DNA from: Posidoniimonas corsicana
GTDB lineage: Bacteria > Planctomycetota > Planctomycetia > Pirellulales > Lacipirellulaceae
Direction: 5' to 3'
Assembly: GCF_007859765.1 (NCBI RefSeq)
Contig: NZ_SIHJ01000001.1
Location: 248,767 to 312,766, forward strand
DNA length: 64,000 nucleotides
The notes beneath the pieces were generated by a model. That model had not been told where the DNA came from. It worked only from the letters and a program-made list of their open reading frames with translations, and made no database searches. Each line of letters opens with the position of its first letter. Within the stretch, counting starts at the first letter, position 1. Made by a program: the position numbers and the translations under genes. This document shows, piece by piece, positions 30,996 to 40,698 of the stretch.

Positions 30996-31123
30996 TGGTT
31001 GGTCATTTCGGTTGGACCCCAACCGCACGCCCGCCGCCGGTCCGGCGGCGGCAGCCGGAGGGCGGCGGGCGGCGATGGGGTGCGGGGGACGTTTGCTCCT
31101 CGGCGCCGCCAACTCCGCTACGA

Positions 31124-32122
31124 TCAGTCGGGGTTGGCCTGGCCGTGGATCAGGATCAGGCGGGCCGCCTCGGGGTGCCAGATCTTCCTGCCCCAGTTGG
31201 CGCGGCGCCGCACGCGGCTGCCGGCCACCTCCGGCTTCTCGTAGCTCTCCGCCCAGACGCCGATCCGGTCGCCGTCCACCACGCCCATCGGCGACCACAC
31301 CGGGGAGCGGCCCAGGCAGACCTCCGCCGGGTCGTCGGTCTGGGCGATGTACGCCATCACCGCGACGCCCACCGGCCAGATCCGCGACAGGTTGCGCGTG
31401 TTGCCGGTGTTCTTCAGCGAGTTGGCGACGATCACCTCCGGGATGTCCAGCGCCTGCGCCAGGTTGGCCGCGTTGGCGTTCAGCGAACCGGGGCGGGCGT
31501 CCTGGAAGTTCTGGTTCTTGATCCGGCCGAGCGTGTCGTCGGCGTTGAGCGCCGCCCGCATGTCCGACCGCGCCAGGAACAACGCGTTGGGCTCCTTACC
31601 GAAGTCCAGGAAGAACGCCTCCCGCTCCGCGTCGATGTTCGCGTACGGCGCCGCGCTGGCGGCGTTGAGCCAGCTGGTCAGCCCGCCGGTGGTCCGCGAC
31701 GCGGCGTAGTTCGCCGGGGTCGTGAAATAGCTGACCACGTCGATCTCGAACGCCCGCAGGATGCACTCCTCGATCAACCGGCTGACGCGCGCCTCCGCGT
31801 CGGTCAGGTCGTCGTACCGCTCGAGCGTCTCGTCGTCGATCTGCGACTCGAGGCCCTTGGACTGCGTGTCGTACGAGTCGCTGGAGTACTCCAGCGTCAT
31901 CAGCTTGAACGACCCGTCCGGGTTGCGGTTCACGTCGATGTCCTGCATCGTCTCTTCCAAAGGCAGACGCGGCACCTTGCCCGCCTTCTTGTCCTTGGGC
32001 ATCGGCGGCAGCAGGCGGTGGCCGACGTAGCCGGCCTTGTTCATCTCGAGGTCGAACTCCTCGATCGTCAGCGACAGGTCCTCGCGGACGTCGAAGTCCG
32101 CGTTGACGGGGTTGGCGGCCAT
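31124..32122 (-). CDS. Phage major capsid protein (lambda gpE / HK97-fold type)
   Basis: 332 residues with an AAGGAGA ribosome site. The sequence shows the layout of lambda-E-like coat proteins: N-terminal arm, E-loop region (VPRLPLEETMQDIDVNRN), a long helix around DDLTDAEARVSRLIEECILR, and an A-domain near the C-terminus (VWSPMGVVDGDRIGVWAESY). It follows the decoration protein and protease/scaffold genes as in lambda. It forms the icosahedral shell. Confidence 0.85.
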   Translation of the reverse strand: MAANPVNADFDVREDLSLTIEEFDLEMNKAGYVGHRLLPPMPKDKKAGKVPRLPLEETMQDIDVNRNPDGSFKLMTLEYSSDSYDTQSKGLESQIDDETLERYDDLTDAEARVSRLIEECILRAFEIDVVSYFTTPANYAASRTTGGLTSWLNAASAAPYANIDAEREAFFLDFGKEPNALFLARSDMRAALNADDTLGRIKNQNFQDARPGSLNANAANLAQALDIPEVIVANSLKNTGNTRNLSRIWPVGVAVMAYIAQTDDPAEVCLGRSPVWSPMGVVDGDRIGVWAESYEKPEVAGSRVRRRANWGRKIWHPEAARLILIHGQANPD

Positions 32123-32191
32123 GGCCGGGGTCTCCTTGTCTTAGTTCGTGCGGGGCGTCCGTCGCCCCGGTCGGGTGGGGTGAGTCAGCCG

Positions 32192-32560
32192 CTACGCGGT
32201 GCGGAGCACCAGCACGTGGTCCAGGTCGCCGGCCGCCTCGGTCAGCGCGACGCCCGGGTCGACGGCGCCCCCCGTGCCGGTCACCACCTTGCCGCCCGCG
32301 GTCGAGGTCACACTCGCCCCGGGGGCGATCGCGCCGCCGGCGACGAACACGTCGTAGCCGTGCTTGGCGATCAGCGTGGCGGCGTCGCCGGCCGCCTTGG
32401 TCCGCCGCACCAGCGTGCCGATCCAGTCCTCGTCGCCGGCGGCGGTCAACACGCCGAACGTGGCCGACATCTTCATCCGGGTGTTGGGCGGGTACGCGCC
32501 GTCCGCGGTGAACGCGTGCGGCACGACCCGGTTCGTGTCGTTCTGCTGCAGCTTGGGCAT
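32192..32560 (-). CDS. Probable head decoration protein (gpD position)
   Basis: 122 residues from MPKLQQND at 32560; the longer frame to 32629 lacks a ribosome site and overlaps the protease gene. The sequence is small, Gly/Ala/Val-rich (GGAIAPGASVTSTAGGKVVT) and ends in a beta motif (LDHVLVLRTA), as in lambda-D-like or DUF2190 capsid-cement proteins. Position between protease/scaffold and capsid genes agrees. Confidence 0.72.
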   Translation of the reverse strand: MPKLQQNDTNRVVPHAFTADGAYPPNTRMKMSATFGVLTAAGDEDWIGTLVRRTKAAGDAATLIAKHGYDVFVAGGAIAPGASVTSTAGGKVVTGTGGAVDPGVALTEAAGDLDHVLVLRTA

Positions 32561-32612
32561 CGGTGGGGTTCCTGATTCAGTCGGTTTGGTTGGGGAAGGG
32601 AGCGAGCGGCCG

Positions 32613-33077
32613 CTAGCCCGGCAGCACACCGCGGATGAACTGCCGCCGCGCCTCCTCGCCGTGCTCGCGCTGCACGCGGCGGCACGCCTCGCGGTAGGTA
32701 ATGCCTTTTTCTTTGGCCAGCGTGCGGGCGACGGCGCGGAAGTCGGTCGGCGTGTCGGCGTCGGCCGCTTCGCCCGGGCTTCCCTTGGGCAGCGACGCGC
32801 CGCGGCCGCTCTTGGCGGGCTCGGTCTTCTGGGCGGGCTGCTGCGCCTGCTCGGCGGCCTTCTCCGCTTCCGCCTTGGCCTCGTCCCGCTCCTGGCGGGC
32901 CTGCTCGGCCTGCTCCTCCTGGAACTGCGCGTAGGCGACCGCGGCGTCGGCCATCGTCGCGCCCGCCTCGGTCTGCTCCTCGCGCCACTCGGCGGTCGAC
33001 TTCGGGAACGTCTTCTTGAGTTCCGCGGTGCTGGCCGGCTTCGGCTCGGCCGCCTGCGGGGTTGCTTGATCTGCCAT
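32613..33077 (-). CDS. Nested in-frame scaffold protein (Nu3-like)
   Basis: Inside the protease gene, an ATG at 33077 is preceded by GAGGAGCCAGCC, a strong ribosome site 6 nt away. In the same frame it would make a 154-residue Ala/Glu-rich coiled-coil protein equal to the protease C-terminus. In lambda, Nu3 is made this way from within gene C. Ribosome site and position are seen; expression is inferred. Confidence 0.68.
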   Translation of the reverse strand: MADQATPQAAEPKPASTAELKKTFPKSTAEWREEQTEAGATMADAAVAYAQFQEEQAEQARQERDEAKAEAEKAAEQAQQPAQKTEPAKSGRGASLPKGSPGEAADADTPTDFRAVARTLAKEKGITYREACRRVQREHGEEARRQFIRGVLPG

Positions 33078-33911
33078 GGCTGGCTCCTCGGGGGAAGAAA
33101 GGGTCGCCGAGTCGTTGCCGGCGGGGTTGGTTGACTTGCTTTGCACGCCGTCGTGCAGCCGGGCGGCGAGCGCCTGCTCCGCGTACCAGCTGCCGCCGTT
33201 GGCCACCTCGGCCAGCGCCGCGCCCGACAGGCCGCGGAACGCGGCGACGTCGCCCCGGAACGCGGCGAAGATGAACTCGACCCGCTCCCGCAGGTGAGCC
33301 CTCTGCTCCGCGGTGACCGGCAGACCGGGGTAGCCGATCCCCTTGAGCGGCCCGGTGGTGATCTCGACGGGCTCCACGCCCAGCTTCTCGTACAGCTTGC
33401 TGCTGTCGTCCAAGCGGGCGTACACGCCGATCGATCCGATGATGGACCCGGCCGACGCGGTTAGCTTCTCGGCCGTGGTCGCCAGCCAGTAGGCGGCGCT
33501 GCAGCACAGCCCGTCGGCGTGCGCGGTGAGCGGCTTGGCGGCGGCGAACTCCCGCGCGGCGGCCATCAGGTCCGCGTGCCCGGCGACCGTCCCGCCCGGC
33601 GAGTTGAGCAGCAGCACCCCGATCTGGATCTGCTCGTCGGCCGCGGCGGCGCGGAGCGCGGCGGCCAGCTCGGCCGTGCCGACCTCGCCCGGCCACTCCG
33701 CCTCGGGGACCATCACGCCCTCCACGTGGAACGTGGCGACGCCGTTCCGCTGCTCGACCCGCAGCTCGTCGGGCCCTTCGAACGAGAACCCGAGCAGGGC
33801 CGCGTTGGTGACGTGCTTCACCAGCGCGTCGTGCTCGACGCACAGCACGTCGCGGTTGAATCGGGCGAGCGCCTGCTGCGTCGCGGCAAGCTCCTGGGCG
33901 GCGTCAGGCAT
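32613..33911 (-). CDS. S49-family prohead protease fused to scaffold domain
   Basis: 432 residues. The N-terminal half is SppA/lambda-C-like: LLLNSPGGTVAGHADLM, the nucleophile Ser region GLCCSAAYWLATTAEKL, then ASAGSIIGSIGVYARLDD. The C-terminal third (about 290-432) is Ala/Glu/Lys-rich coiled coil, typical of a scaffold. It would mature the procapsid and be degraded or expelled. It overlaps the portal gene by 8 bp. A separate scaffold start inside this gene is listed next. Confidence 0.87.
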   Translation of the reverse strand: MPDAAQELAATQQALARFNRDVLCVEHDALVKHVTNAALLGFSFEGPDELRVEQRNGVATFHVEGVMVPEAEWPGEVGTAELAAALRAAAADEQIQIGVLLLNSPGGTVAGHADLMAAAREFAAAKPLTAHADGLCCSAAYWLATTAEKLTASAGSIIGSIGVYARLDDSSKLYEKLGVEPVEITTGPLKGIGYPGLPVTAEQRAHLRERVEFIFAAFRGDVAAFRGLSGAALAEVANGGSWYAEQALAARLHDGVQSKSTNPAGNDSATLSSPEEPAMADQATPQAAEPKPASTAELKKTFPKSTAEWREEQTEAGATMADAAVAYAQFQEEQAEQARQERDEAKAEAEKAAEQAQQPAQKTEPAKSGRGASLPKGSPGEAADADTPTDFRAVARTLAKEKGITYREACRRVQREHGEEARRQFIRGVLPG

Positions 33912-35550
33912 CGGCGGCCTCCTGCGCCGGGTCGGCGCTCATCGTGATCTGGGTCCGGTCGCCGATCGGGCCCGGGGCGTAGCGGCTGGCCCACCGCTCG
34001 ATCACCTCCAGCGGGGCGTCCTTCTGGCCGATGCTCGCCAGGTCCGCGATCGCCTGCTGGACGCCCAGCATCCAGTAGTCGCGGTTGCCGGTGACCACGC
34101 GGCGGGCCTGCTCCTCGCCGGTGCGGTCCAGCTGGCGGGCGATCGTGTCGCGGTCCATCACGCCGGTCGCCAGCCCGACGGCGTTGGCCTGCGCGTCCTT
34201 CAGCGCGTCGACCGCCGGCCAGCCCGGCAGCGTCCAGCTGTGCCGCAGGAAGTTGAACCGGTCCGCCTTGGGCCGGCGGCGGCGGGCCTCGCGGTAGGTC
34301 CGCTCGCGGTAGCGGGCGACCGACGCGTCCTCGTCCGCCCAGCGGTGCAGGTAGTGCTCGACCACCGGCGTGTGCCACATGCCGGCCAGCCAGCCCTGCG
34401 CGTCGCGGAACGCCTCGCGGGCCTCCACCAGCGCGCCGCGGTAGCCGTGGAAGTTGGTGTCGGCCGTGTCGAGCATGATCAGCACGTACGGCACGCCCAG
34501 CGCCACGCCCATGATCCGCAGCACCAGCCGCATGTGGTCGAACCACTCGTTGGCCGGGATGTTGGCGCTCAAGAGGTCGATCTGCTCGCCCGGCAGGCCC
34601 TGCAGCTCGGCGCCCGGGTACAGCTCCTCCAGCAGCCGGGCGACCTCGGTCTCCTGGTCGGACTCCACGCCGCTGCGGAGCCGCTTGCCCAGCATCTTGG
34701 GGTTGAAGTCGACGTCACGCTGCCGCTTGAGCAGGAACATGTTGGCCAGCTGCTGCTTGACCAGCTGCTGGAACTGCTGGTCCTCGAACATGCCGAGGTA
34801 ATCGAAGATCGGCGCGAAGATCGACACGCCGCGGGTCTGCGTCACCCGCTTGGGGTCGCGGAGGTGCAGCACGTTGGGCGTCTTCCAGTCGCCGTCGATG
34901 CTCTCCGCCTCGACGAAGTACAGGTCCTCGTGCTTGACCGACGGGCTCAGCGGGCTGATCGGGCTGTGGGTGAAGTGGTAGCCGACGCGGCGGCGGTCCT
35001 CGTCCAGCTCCACGCCCAGCACGTTGTTCCTGTGCTTGACGCCGCGGATGCGGGGCTGGCGGCACTCATGCGCCTCGCGGGTCGCCAGCGGCCCGTCGGC
35101 GGTGAACACGCCGAACGCGTCGCCCGCCGCGTACGTGTCGCGCAGCACCATCCGCGTGAGCTGGGCGAACGTGTACTGACCCTGCACGTCGATCCGCTTG
35201 GGGTCGGCCAGCAGCTCGTCGATGTACTGCTTGGCCTCCGCGTCGAACTTGGCGTCGCCCGTGTTGGGGTGGTAGTCGAACCCCCGCTGCGTCACGTTCT
35301 TGACCAGCACGTCCAAGAGCCGCGAGCCGATCGGCGTGTTGCGGTCGTACTCGCGGCCCAGCTCGCCCACCCACAGGTGGTCGCTCTGGTTGCGGAAGTG
35401 CCAGTCGGCGCCGGAGCCCTGTGAGCTGATGCCCCGGGGCTTGGGCCGCAGCTTGGTCTGCCGCTTGCTCGCCCGGTAGTCGCACTGCTCCCCGTGCGCG
35501 CTGCTAAGCGCTCGGGTGGCGGACGTCGACGGGGTCAGCGTGCGGGGCAC
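33904..35550 (-). CDS. Phage portal protein (lambda gpB family)
   Basis: 548 residues. Typical lambda-type portal: N-terminal DHLWVGELGREYDRNTPIGS, FAQLTRMVLRDTYAAGDAFG, a central EDLYFVEAESIDG region, the RLVLRIMGVALGVPYVLIML helix, and SWTLPGWPAVDALKDAQANA near the end. It forms the dodecameric DNA gate and tail-attachment vertex. It shares one base with the gpW-position gene upstream and overlaps the protease gene downstream. Confidence 0.93.
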   Translation of the reverse strand: MPRTLTPSTSATRALSSAHGEQCDYRASKRQTKLRPKPRGISSQGSGADWHFRNQSDHLWVGELGREYDRNTPIGSRLLDVLVKNVTQRGFDYHPNTGDAKFDAEAKQYIDELLADPKRIDVQGQYTFAQLTRMVLRDTYAAGDAFGVFTADGPLATREAHECRQPRIRGVKHRNNVLGVELDEDRRRVGYHFTHSPISPLSPSVKHEDLYFVEAESIDGDWKTPNVLHLRDPKRVTQTRGVSIFAPIFDYLGMFEDQQFQQLVKQQLANMFLLKRQRDVDFNPKMLGKRLRSGVESDQETEVARLLEELYPGAELQGLPGEQIDLLSANIPANEWFDHMRLVLRIMGVALGVPYVLIMLDTADTNFHGYRGALVEAREAFRDAQGWLAGMWHTPVVEHYLHRWADEDASVARYRERTYREARRRRPKADRFNFLRHSWTLPGWPAVDALKDAQANAVGLATGVMDRDTIARQLDRTGEEQARRVVTGNRDYWMLGVQQAIADLASIGQKDAPLEVIERWASRYAPGPIGDRTQITMSADPAQEAADA

Positions 35551-35855
35551 TAGGAGTCTCGCCAGTTGTCGGCGGGCAGATAGCTAATGGGCGGGGCGAC
35601 GCACGCCTGCTCAAGGCTCAGCCAGGCGACGGCCTCCGCGAGGTTCTCCTGCAGCACCCGCAGGTCCTGCGACAGGCGGTCGCCGTTCTCTTCGACCTCG
35701 GCGATCGCCGGCAGCAGCAGCATTCGGGCGGCCGCGATGTAGTTCTGGGCCATGACCTGGTCGTTCAGCAGGTCGTAGCGCGCCGACTCGCGGGCGATCT
35801 GCCAGAGTCGCTCGTCGGATACGTCGCCGGTGAAGTCGTGCAGCCGGGTCGCCAT
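35550..35855 (-). CDS. Small gpW-position head protein
   Basis: 101 residues, all-helical, acidic (VEENGDRLSQDLRVLQENLA). In lambda the W gene lies just upstream of the portal gene, as here (one-base overlap). It could be a head-completion protein, but sequence similarity to gpW is not evident. It is the first gene after the inserted kinase region. Confidence 0.7.
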   Translation of the reverse strand: MATRLHDFTGDVSDERLWQIARESARYDLLNDQVMAQNYIAAARMLLLPAIAEVEENGDRLSQDLRVLQENLAEAVAWLSLEQACVAPPISYLPADNWRDS

Positions 35856-36011
35856 AGAGGGCGAAGATAGCGCGCAGCGGCGCTGGCGCGGCCACCTGGG
35901 GCCGCTGAGGGGGCTGAGACTGCAGAGAGGAAACCAAGCTACGCCAGGAATGCAGCGCGAGACCGGCTCAGGCCGGGCAGCCTACGCCAGCGCTGCCATG
36001 CGAAGCGTGCG

Positions 36012-36075
36012 GGAGGTTGCCGCTACCTCTGCAGATTGATGCCTAGCTGAACTCGCCGAGGCTGGTCCAACCTCC
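36012..36075. repeat. Dispersed palindromic element, copy 3 (divergent)
   Basis: GGAGGTTG at 36012-36019 pairs with the CCAACCTCC end of GGCTGGTCCAACCTCC (36060-36075). The right arm is identical to the 17 kb and 53 kb copies over GGCTGGTCCAACC; the middle differs. It lies 59 bp past the stop of the histidine kinase. The rest of 35856-36133 holds no gene. Confidence 0.55.
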
Positions 36076-36133
36076 TGCTGATTCAATCTTTGGCGCCGGT
36101 GAGTTGATATCTAGCGCTAGAGTCGATTCGAGA

Positions 36134-39100
36134 CTATATGCTCAAGAATAGCTGCTGTAGATCGGCGGCGCCGATAGGTTTCACAAGGTGCTTGTCGAAG
36201 CCCGCCGCTTTGGACCGCTGCCGGTCTACCTCCTGGCCGTTGCCCGTGACGGCGACCAGAGTGATCGTTTTTCCCCAGGGCTCGGTCCGGATCCGACGCG
36301 CTGCTTCACACCCGTCGAGCACCGGCATGTGCATGTCCATCAGCACAACTTGCGGGCGGAAGTGCGCTGCTTCCTCGACAGCTTGGAGTCCATCGCTTGC
36401 CTTGCGGACGTCATTGCCGAATTTCTGGCAAAGCACGCTTAGCAGGTGCGCTGCGCCTCGGTTGTCATCGACCACCAGAACTCGGAACCCGAAGTCGGTT
36501 GGCAGCTCCTCGATATCCGCTTCGCAATCTCGCTCGTTCTCGGCAGCAGCGTAATCGGCTGGGAGCGGAAGCCGAATGCGGAACTCACTGCCTGCGCCCG
36601 CGCCTTCACTTTCGACCTCAACGGTTCCATCGTGCATCTCAACCAGCGTCTTCACCAGCGTCAAGCCGATCCCAAGTCCCGCGTGGCCGTTCTCTACTGA
36701 TCGTCCTCCCTGGTCGAACATCTCAAATACCTGTTGCTGCAAATCCGCCGGGATCCCGACGCCAGAATCCTTGACGCTGCCGATTACTTCGCCATCACCG
36801 ATGGTGCATGTTAGATTGATGCTTCCCCCAGGCGGCGTGTATCTGGCCGCATTGGTCAGCAAGTTCGAGAAGACTTGAGCCATCCGATTTGGGTCGACGT
36901 CCAGCCAAGTGGGCGTGTTGGGTAGCGTCACCGTGAGCCGGTGACTCGCCTCTTCTATTAGTGGAGTCGAGGCTTCGACCGCGCTACGCACTACTTCATC
37001 CAACCTCACCCTGGCCCGGCGTAAGTTAAGGTTGCCACGCGTGATCCGTGAGACGTCCAGTAGGTCGTCGACTAGCGCGATCAGCTGCAACGTCTGCCGC
37101 TCCATCACTTGGCGCGTCGCCTCCGAAGCATCTGGGTCATCCTTTGATAGTCGCAACAACTCAAGACCGGTCCGGATCGGAGCGAGCGGGTTGCGGAGTT
37201 CGTGCGCCAGGGTCGCCAGGAACACATCTTTGCGGCGGTCGGCTTCTGCAAGTTTAGCGGCGATTTCTTGCAGTTCCTCCCGCATCCGGCGTTGCTCTGT
37301 GACATCCATCAGGGTCCCGTCAAAGCTAGTCACGCGGCGGCCCCGCTCACCGTCCTCAAAGCTTGCGCGCCCCTTCGCGTAGACCCAGCGGATCTCTCCA
37401 TTGGGATGAATTACGCGGTATTCTTCCGCATAGGTTGTAGGGTCGGTTGGAGAGGTGGCGGCCGCGATCGCATCAATCACTCGTTGACGATCATCGGGGT
37501 GGAGAGCGGCTACAGCCTCCTCGTAGCTAATGGGCTGATCCTGTCCTTGGAAGATAATGCGGAACCGCTCGTCAGTGGTGAGTTGGACGCTAGAGGGGTC
37601 TATGTTCCAAGTGCCGAGCTCAGCTGCTTCCAGAGCCAGGTGCAGCCGCTCTTCGCTGTCCAGCAGCGCTTCTTCAAACTGTTTGCGGTCGGTGATATCC
37701 ACCACAACGCCCGGCATTCGTACGGCCTGTCCGGCGGCGTCTCGTTCGACCCTCCCTCGGGCGATCACCCAGCGAACGCCGGAATCGCCGACCGCGAGCC
37801 GGTATTCAGTCTCATAGGTGTCTCCTCCTTCGAGCGACTCTTCGACCGCGGTGATCACCCTTTGCCTGTCGTCGGGATGTATCGAACCGAGAAAGGCCGA
37901 AAGTGATTGGCCGTTGGAATCGTCGACAGAAATGCCAAACATTCTCGCAAGGTTCAGATCGGCCCTCACGACATCGTTGATCGGATCGAATTCCCAGGTT
38001 CCTACTTCGGCGGCCGAGAGGGTTGAATCCAAGCGGGATCGGGCCTCTTGCAACTCTCGCTCGATCTCGAGTTTCTCAGTGAGATCGAGCATAGATCCCA
38101 CCATGCGGATCGGCTTGCCCTGCTCGTCACGGAGCACTCGGCCTCGGTCGAGCAGCGATGCGAAGCCGCCGTCCGCTCGCTGGAAACGGTACTCTTCGAG
38201 CCAAAGGTCGTTGCTGCCACCGATGACAGCGTGGATGCTGTCCACGACTCGCTGGCGGTCGTCGGGGTGGATGTGCTCGGTCCACCAGGTGGCGTCTTCG
38301 CCAACCTGCATCTCAGAATACCCGAAGCGGACTTGCACTCCTTCGTTCCAGGTGACCTTGTTGGTTGCGAGGTCCCAGTCCCAGATCGCGTCGTTGGCCG
38401 CCTGGCCAACCATCCGGTACCTCAATTCGCTCTCGCGGAGCGCGGCGTCTGCCTCTTTGCGCTGCAAGAACTGAGCGACTTGCTCTGCGAGCGGCACAAG
38501 GCCGCTAAACACCACGTCAGAAAATGCCTCGCGGCCAAACATCGCAATGACGCCTCGCACCCGACCTTCGGCCAGCAGCGGGTATCCAGCGAATGAGACC
38601 ATGCCTTGCTCGGCCGCCCATTCAGCATCACTGACGTTTGGGTCGTTCGGCACGTCGTTTGTCAGATGGGGCTGCTGGGTGGCTGCTATGCGACCGATCT
38701 TGAGCGCACCATACTGGACGCGGCTGTGAGGTCCATCAAGGTGCGTGTACTGACCAGCGCTTGCCTTGAGCACCAGATCGCCTTCCGGTTGGTCCATGGT
38801 CCAGATGCGGGCGAACGCTACTCCGAGGTGCTCCACCAGCGCTTCGCAACAGGACTGCAACGCCGTAGAGGTTTCCTCCCTCAGAACTAGGGAGGTGCTG
38901 ACATCGGCTCTCACAGCGACCAGCCGCGTCCGTTCAGCTGCCTCGGACTCGGCGCGTTTGAGAACGGTGATGTCCGTGTTAGCGCCGATCCATTCTCGAA
39001 CGTTTCCGTCCTCCCCGAGAACCGGAACTCCGCGCACCGACATCCACCGGAACTTTCCGTCGTGCCGCAGCACACGGTACTCGATGGTGTAGATGCTCTT

Positions 39101-40441
39101 GTCACGCACGGCTCGCGACCAGACTTCGGCCGTTCGCTCGCGGTCCTCAGGATGGATCGCGTTCAGCCAGCCCAACCCCTTCCACTGCTCGAACGTCTGG
39201 CCTGTGTACGCGCGCCAAGAAGGCGAGTCCTCGATCGTGTGGCCATCCGGGTTGGTGGTCCACACAATCTGTGAGGTAGCGGTCCCCAGCGCTCGGTATC
39301 GTTCTTCGCTGTGCCGGATGCGAAGCTCGGAGTCACGCCGCTGCGTTGCATCCCGGAAGACCAACACGCACCCCACCACAGTCCCGTCGGTATTGCGGAT
39401 GGGCGAGGCGCTGTCGTCGATCGGCAACTCTCTGCCGTCCCGCGCGAGGAGAACGGTGTGGTTAGCCAAGGCCACTACACAGCCCTCACGGAGGGCCGTT
39501 ACGGCAGGGTTAGCCTCTTCCTCCCGGGTTTGCTCGTTGACGATCCGGAAGATCTCTTGCACAGGCTTGCCGTGAGCGTCATGCCCCGACCAGCCGGTGA
39601 GTTGTTCGGCGACAGGATTCAAACTCGTGACGCGTCCCTTCTCATCAGTCACGACCACCGCGTCGCCTATGCATGAGAGAGTGACCCTCAGCAACTCGGC
39701 TTGCTCACGCTCCTTCCGCAGTTCGATCAGCTCTCTAACCAGAACCTGGGCAGTCTCGCCGTCGCTCTTGGTGGAGTCGTCCAACACGCACTTGGCCAAA
39801 GCCTCCTGAACGTTGAGCAGCTCAGAAATGTCGCGTTCGTGTTGAAGCTCGGGGTGCACCTTCGTCCAGAAGTGTGCCGTCCTTACGAACGTAAGGAATA
39901 CCAGCAGGTACTGCAGGTTGGTTTCTCCACAGGCGTAGCGGAGCACTTCGAGACTCCTGGCGGCGTCTTCGTTCTGCAGGAACACATGGGAACAGCATGC
40001 AAACAACGCCTCCTCGGCGAACGACTCGGCGTCGGGAAACGTGTCGAGCGGAGCTTCACACGAACGAAAGAATTCCAGGTAGGGATCGAGCTCTCGGCCC
40101 CGAGGCAAAGGGCGTCGAATCAACCGTACGACTTCCTCGATGGTCTCGGGCGGGCAGTCGCGGTCGCCCGCGGGTCGGCCGAGACCAACCAGGAACCCAA
40201 CGTGGCGGGAGATACAGTACCGAACATCACAGAACTGAGAGAGGTAGACGAACAGCCGTTCCTTGAACGAAGACGGGAGCGGGTTGTCGAGGTAGCCGAA
40301 CTTAGCAAAGCCCCACAGGTTCCCGGTAATCTCCGGTGTGTCTGGGCCCAATTGGAAGAAGTTGGGCAATAGACCAAACCGATCGGCAACTTCCTGCTGC
40401 AAAGCAGTTGGGCAAACGGTCGCTTTTCGTTCCTCACCCAT
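36134..40441 (-). CDS. Hybrid histidine kinase with AhpD-like N-domain, five PAS and one GAF
   Basis: 1435 residues with GGAGGG 6 nt before the ATG. Domains by eye: AhpD/carboxymuconolactone-decarboxylase-like, about 10-200 (FKERLFVYLSQFCDVRYC, ISRHVGFLVGLG); PAS at about 245-370 and 375-500; GAF at about 510-660; PAS at about 675-800, 805-930 and 935-1060; HisKA with phospho-His in LATLAHELRNPLAPI; HATPase_c with NLLTNAARYTPPGG and HAGLGIGLTLVKTL; C-terminal receiver with Asp in VVLMDMHMPVLDG and Lys in KHLVKPIG. No transmembrane segments, so cytoplasmic sensing. It lies in the phage late region in the same orientation, but with more ordinary base composition than the GC-rich phage genes and with host-type repeats on both sides. 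Signal and target are unknown. Confidence 0.93.
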   Translation of the reverse strand: MGEERKATVCPTALQQEVADRFGLLPNFFQLGPDTPEITGNLWGFAKFGYLDNPLPSSFKERLFVYLSQFCDVRYCISRHVGFLVGLGRPAGDRDCPPETIEEVVRLIRRPLPRGRELDPYLEFFRSCEAPLDTFPDAESFAEEALFACCSHVFLQNEDAARSLEVLRYACGETNLQYLLVFLTFVRTAHFWTKVHPELQHERDISELLNVQEALAKCVLDDSTKSDGETAQVLVRELIELRKEREQAELLRVTLSCIGDAVVVTDEKGRVTSLNPVAEQLTGWSGHDAHGKPVQEIFRIVNEQTREEEANPAVTALREGCVVALANHTVLLARDGRELPIDDSASPIRNTDGTVVGCVLVFRDATQRRDSELRIRHSEERYRALGTATSQIVWTTNPDGHTIEDSPSWRAYTGQTFEQWKGLGWLNAIHPEDRERTAEVWSRAVRDKSIYTIEYRVLRHDGKFRWMSVRGVPVLGEDGNVREWIGANTDITVLKRAESEAAERTRLVAVRADVSTSLVLREETSTALQSCCEALVEHLGVAFARIWTMDQPEGDLVLKASAGQYTHLDGPHSRVQYGALKIGRIAATQQPHLTNDVPNDPNVSDAEWAAEQGMVSFAGYPLLAEGRVRGVIAMFGREAFSDVVFSGLVPLAEQVAQFLQRKEADAALRESELRYRMVGQAANDAIWDWDLATNKVTWNEGVQVRFGYSEMQVGEDATWWTEHIHPDDRQRVVDSIHAVIGGSNDLWLEEYRFQRADGGFASLLDRGRVLRDEQGKPIRMVGSMLDLTEKLEIERELQEARSRLDSTLSAAEVGTWEFDPINDVVRADLNLARMFGISVDDSNGQSLSAFLGSIHPDDRQRVITAVEESLEGGDTYETEYRLAVGDSGVRWVIARGRVERDAAGQAVRMPGVVVDITDRKQFEEALLDSEERLHLALEAAELGTWNIDPSSVQLTTDERFRIIFQGQDQPISYEEAVAALHPDDRQRVIDAIAAATSPTDPTTYAEEYRVIHPNGEIRWVYAKGRASFEDGERGRRVTSFDGTLMDVTEQRRMREELQEIAAKLAEADRRKDVFLATLAHELRNPLAPIRTGLELLRLSKDDPDASEATRQVMERQTLQLIALVDDLLDVSRITRGNLNLRRARVRLDEVVRSAVEASTPLIEEASHRLTVTLPNTPTWLDVDPNRMAQVFSNLLTNAARYTPPGGSINLTCTIGDGEVIGSVKDSGVGIPADLQQQVFEMFDQGGRSVENGHAGLGIGLTLVKTLVEMHDGTVEVESEGAGAGSEFRIRLPLPADYAAAENERDCEADIEELPTDFGFRVLVVDDNRGAAHLLSVLCQKFGNDVRKASDGLQAVEEAAHFRPQVVLMDMHMPVLDGCEAARRIRTEPWGKTITLVAVTGNGQEVDRQRSKAAGFDKHLVKPIGAADLQQLFLSI

Positions 40442-40698
40442 TCCGATCCCTCCTGCCGAATTGGCTGGGGTCCGCAGATCCGCGGATTGTCTCTATCAAG
40501 TCCCACCCATTGACAATTCTATCCTCAGATAGACAGGACCGCTTTGTTGAGCGCCCCAGTCGCGTGCACGAGCTTGCGCACACCCGTTCCGGCAATTTTG
40601 GTATACGTTAGGATAGCAAAGCGTGCCGCTCACTTCTATCAGCTGCGGTGCTAGTTGCTGCTTTCAAGGAAGCAGTACAGGGGCTGAAGCAGGAGGGC

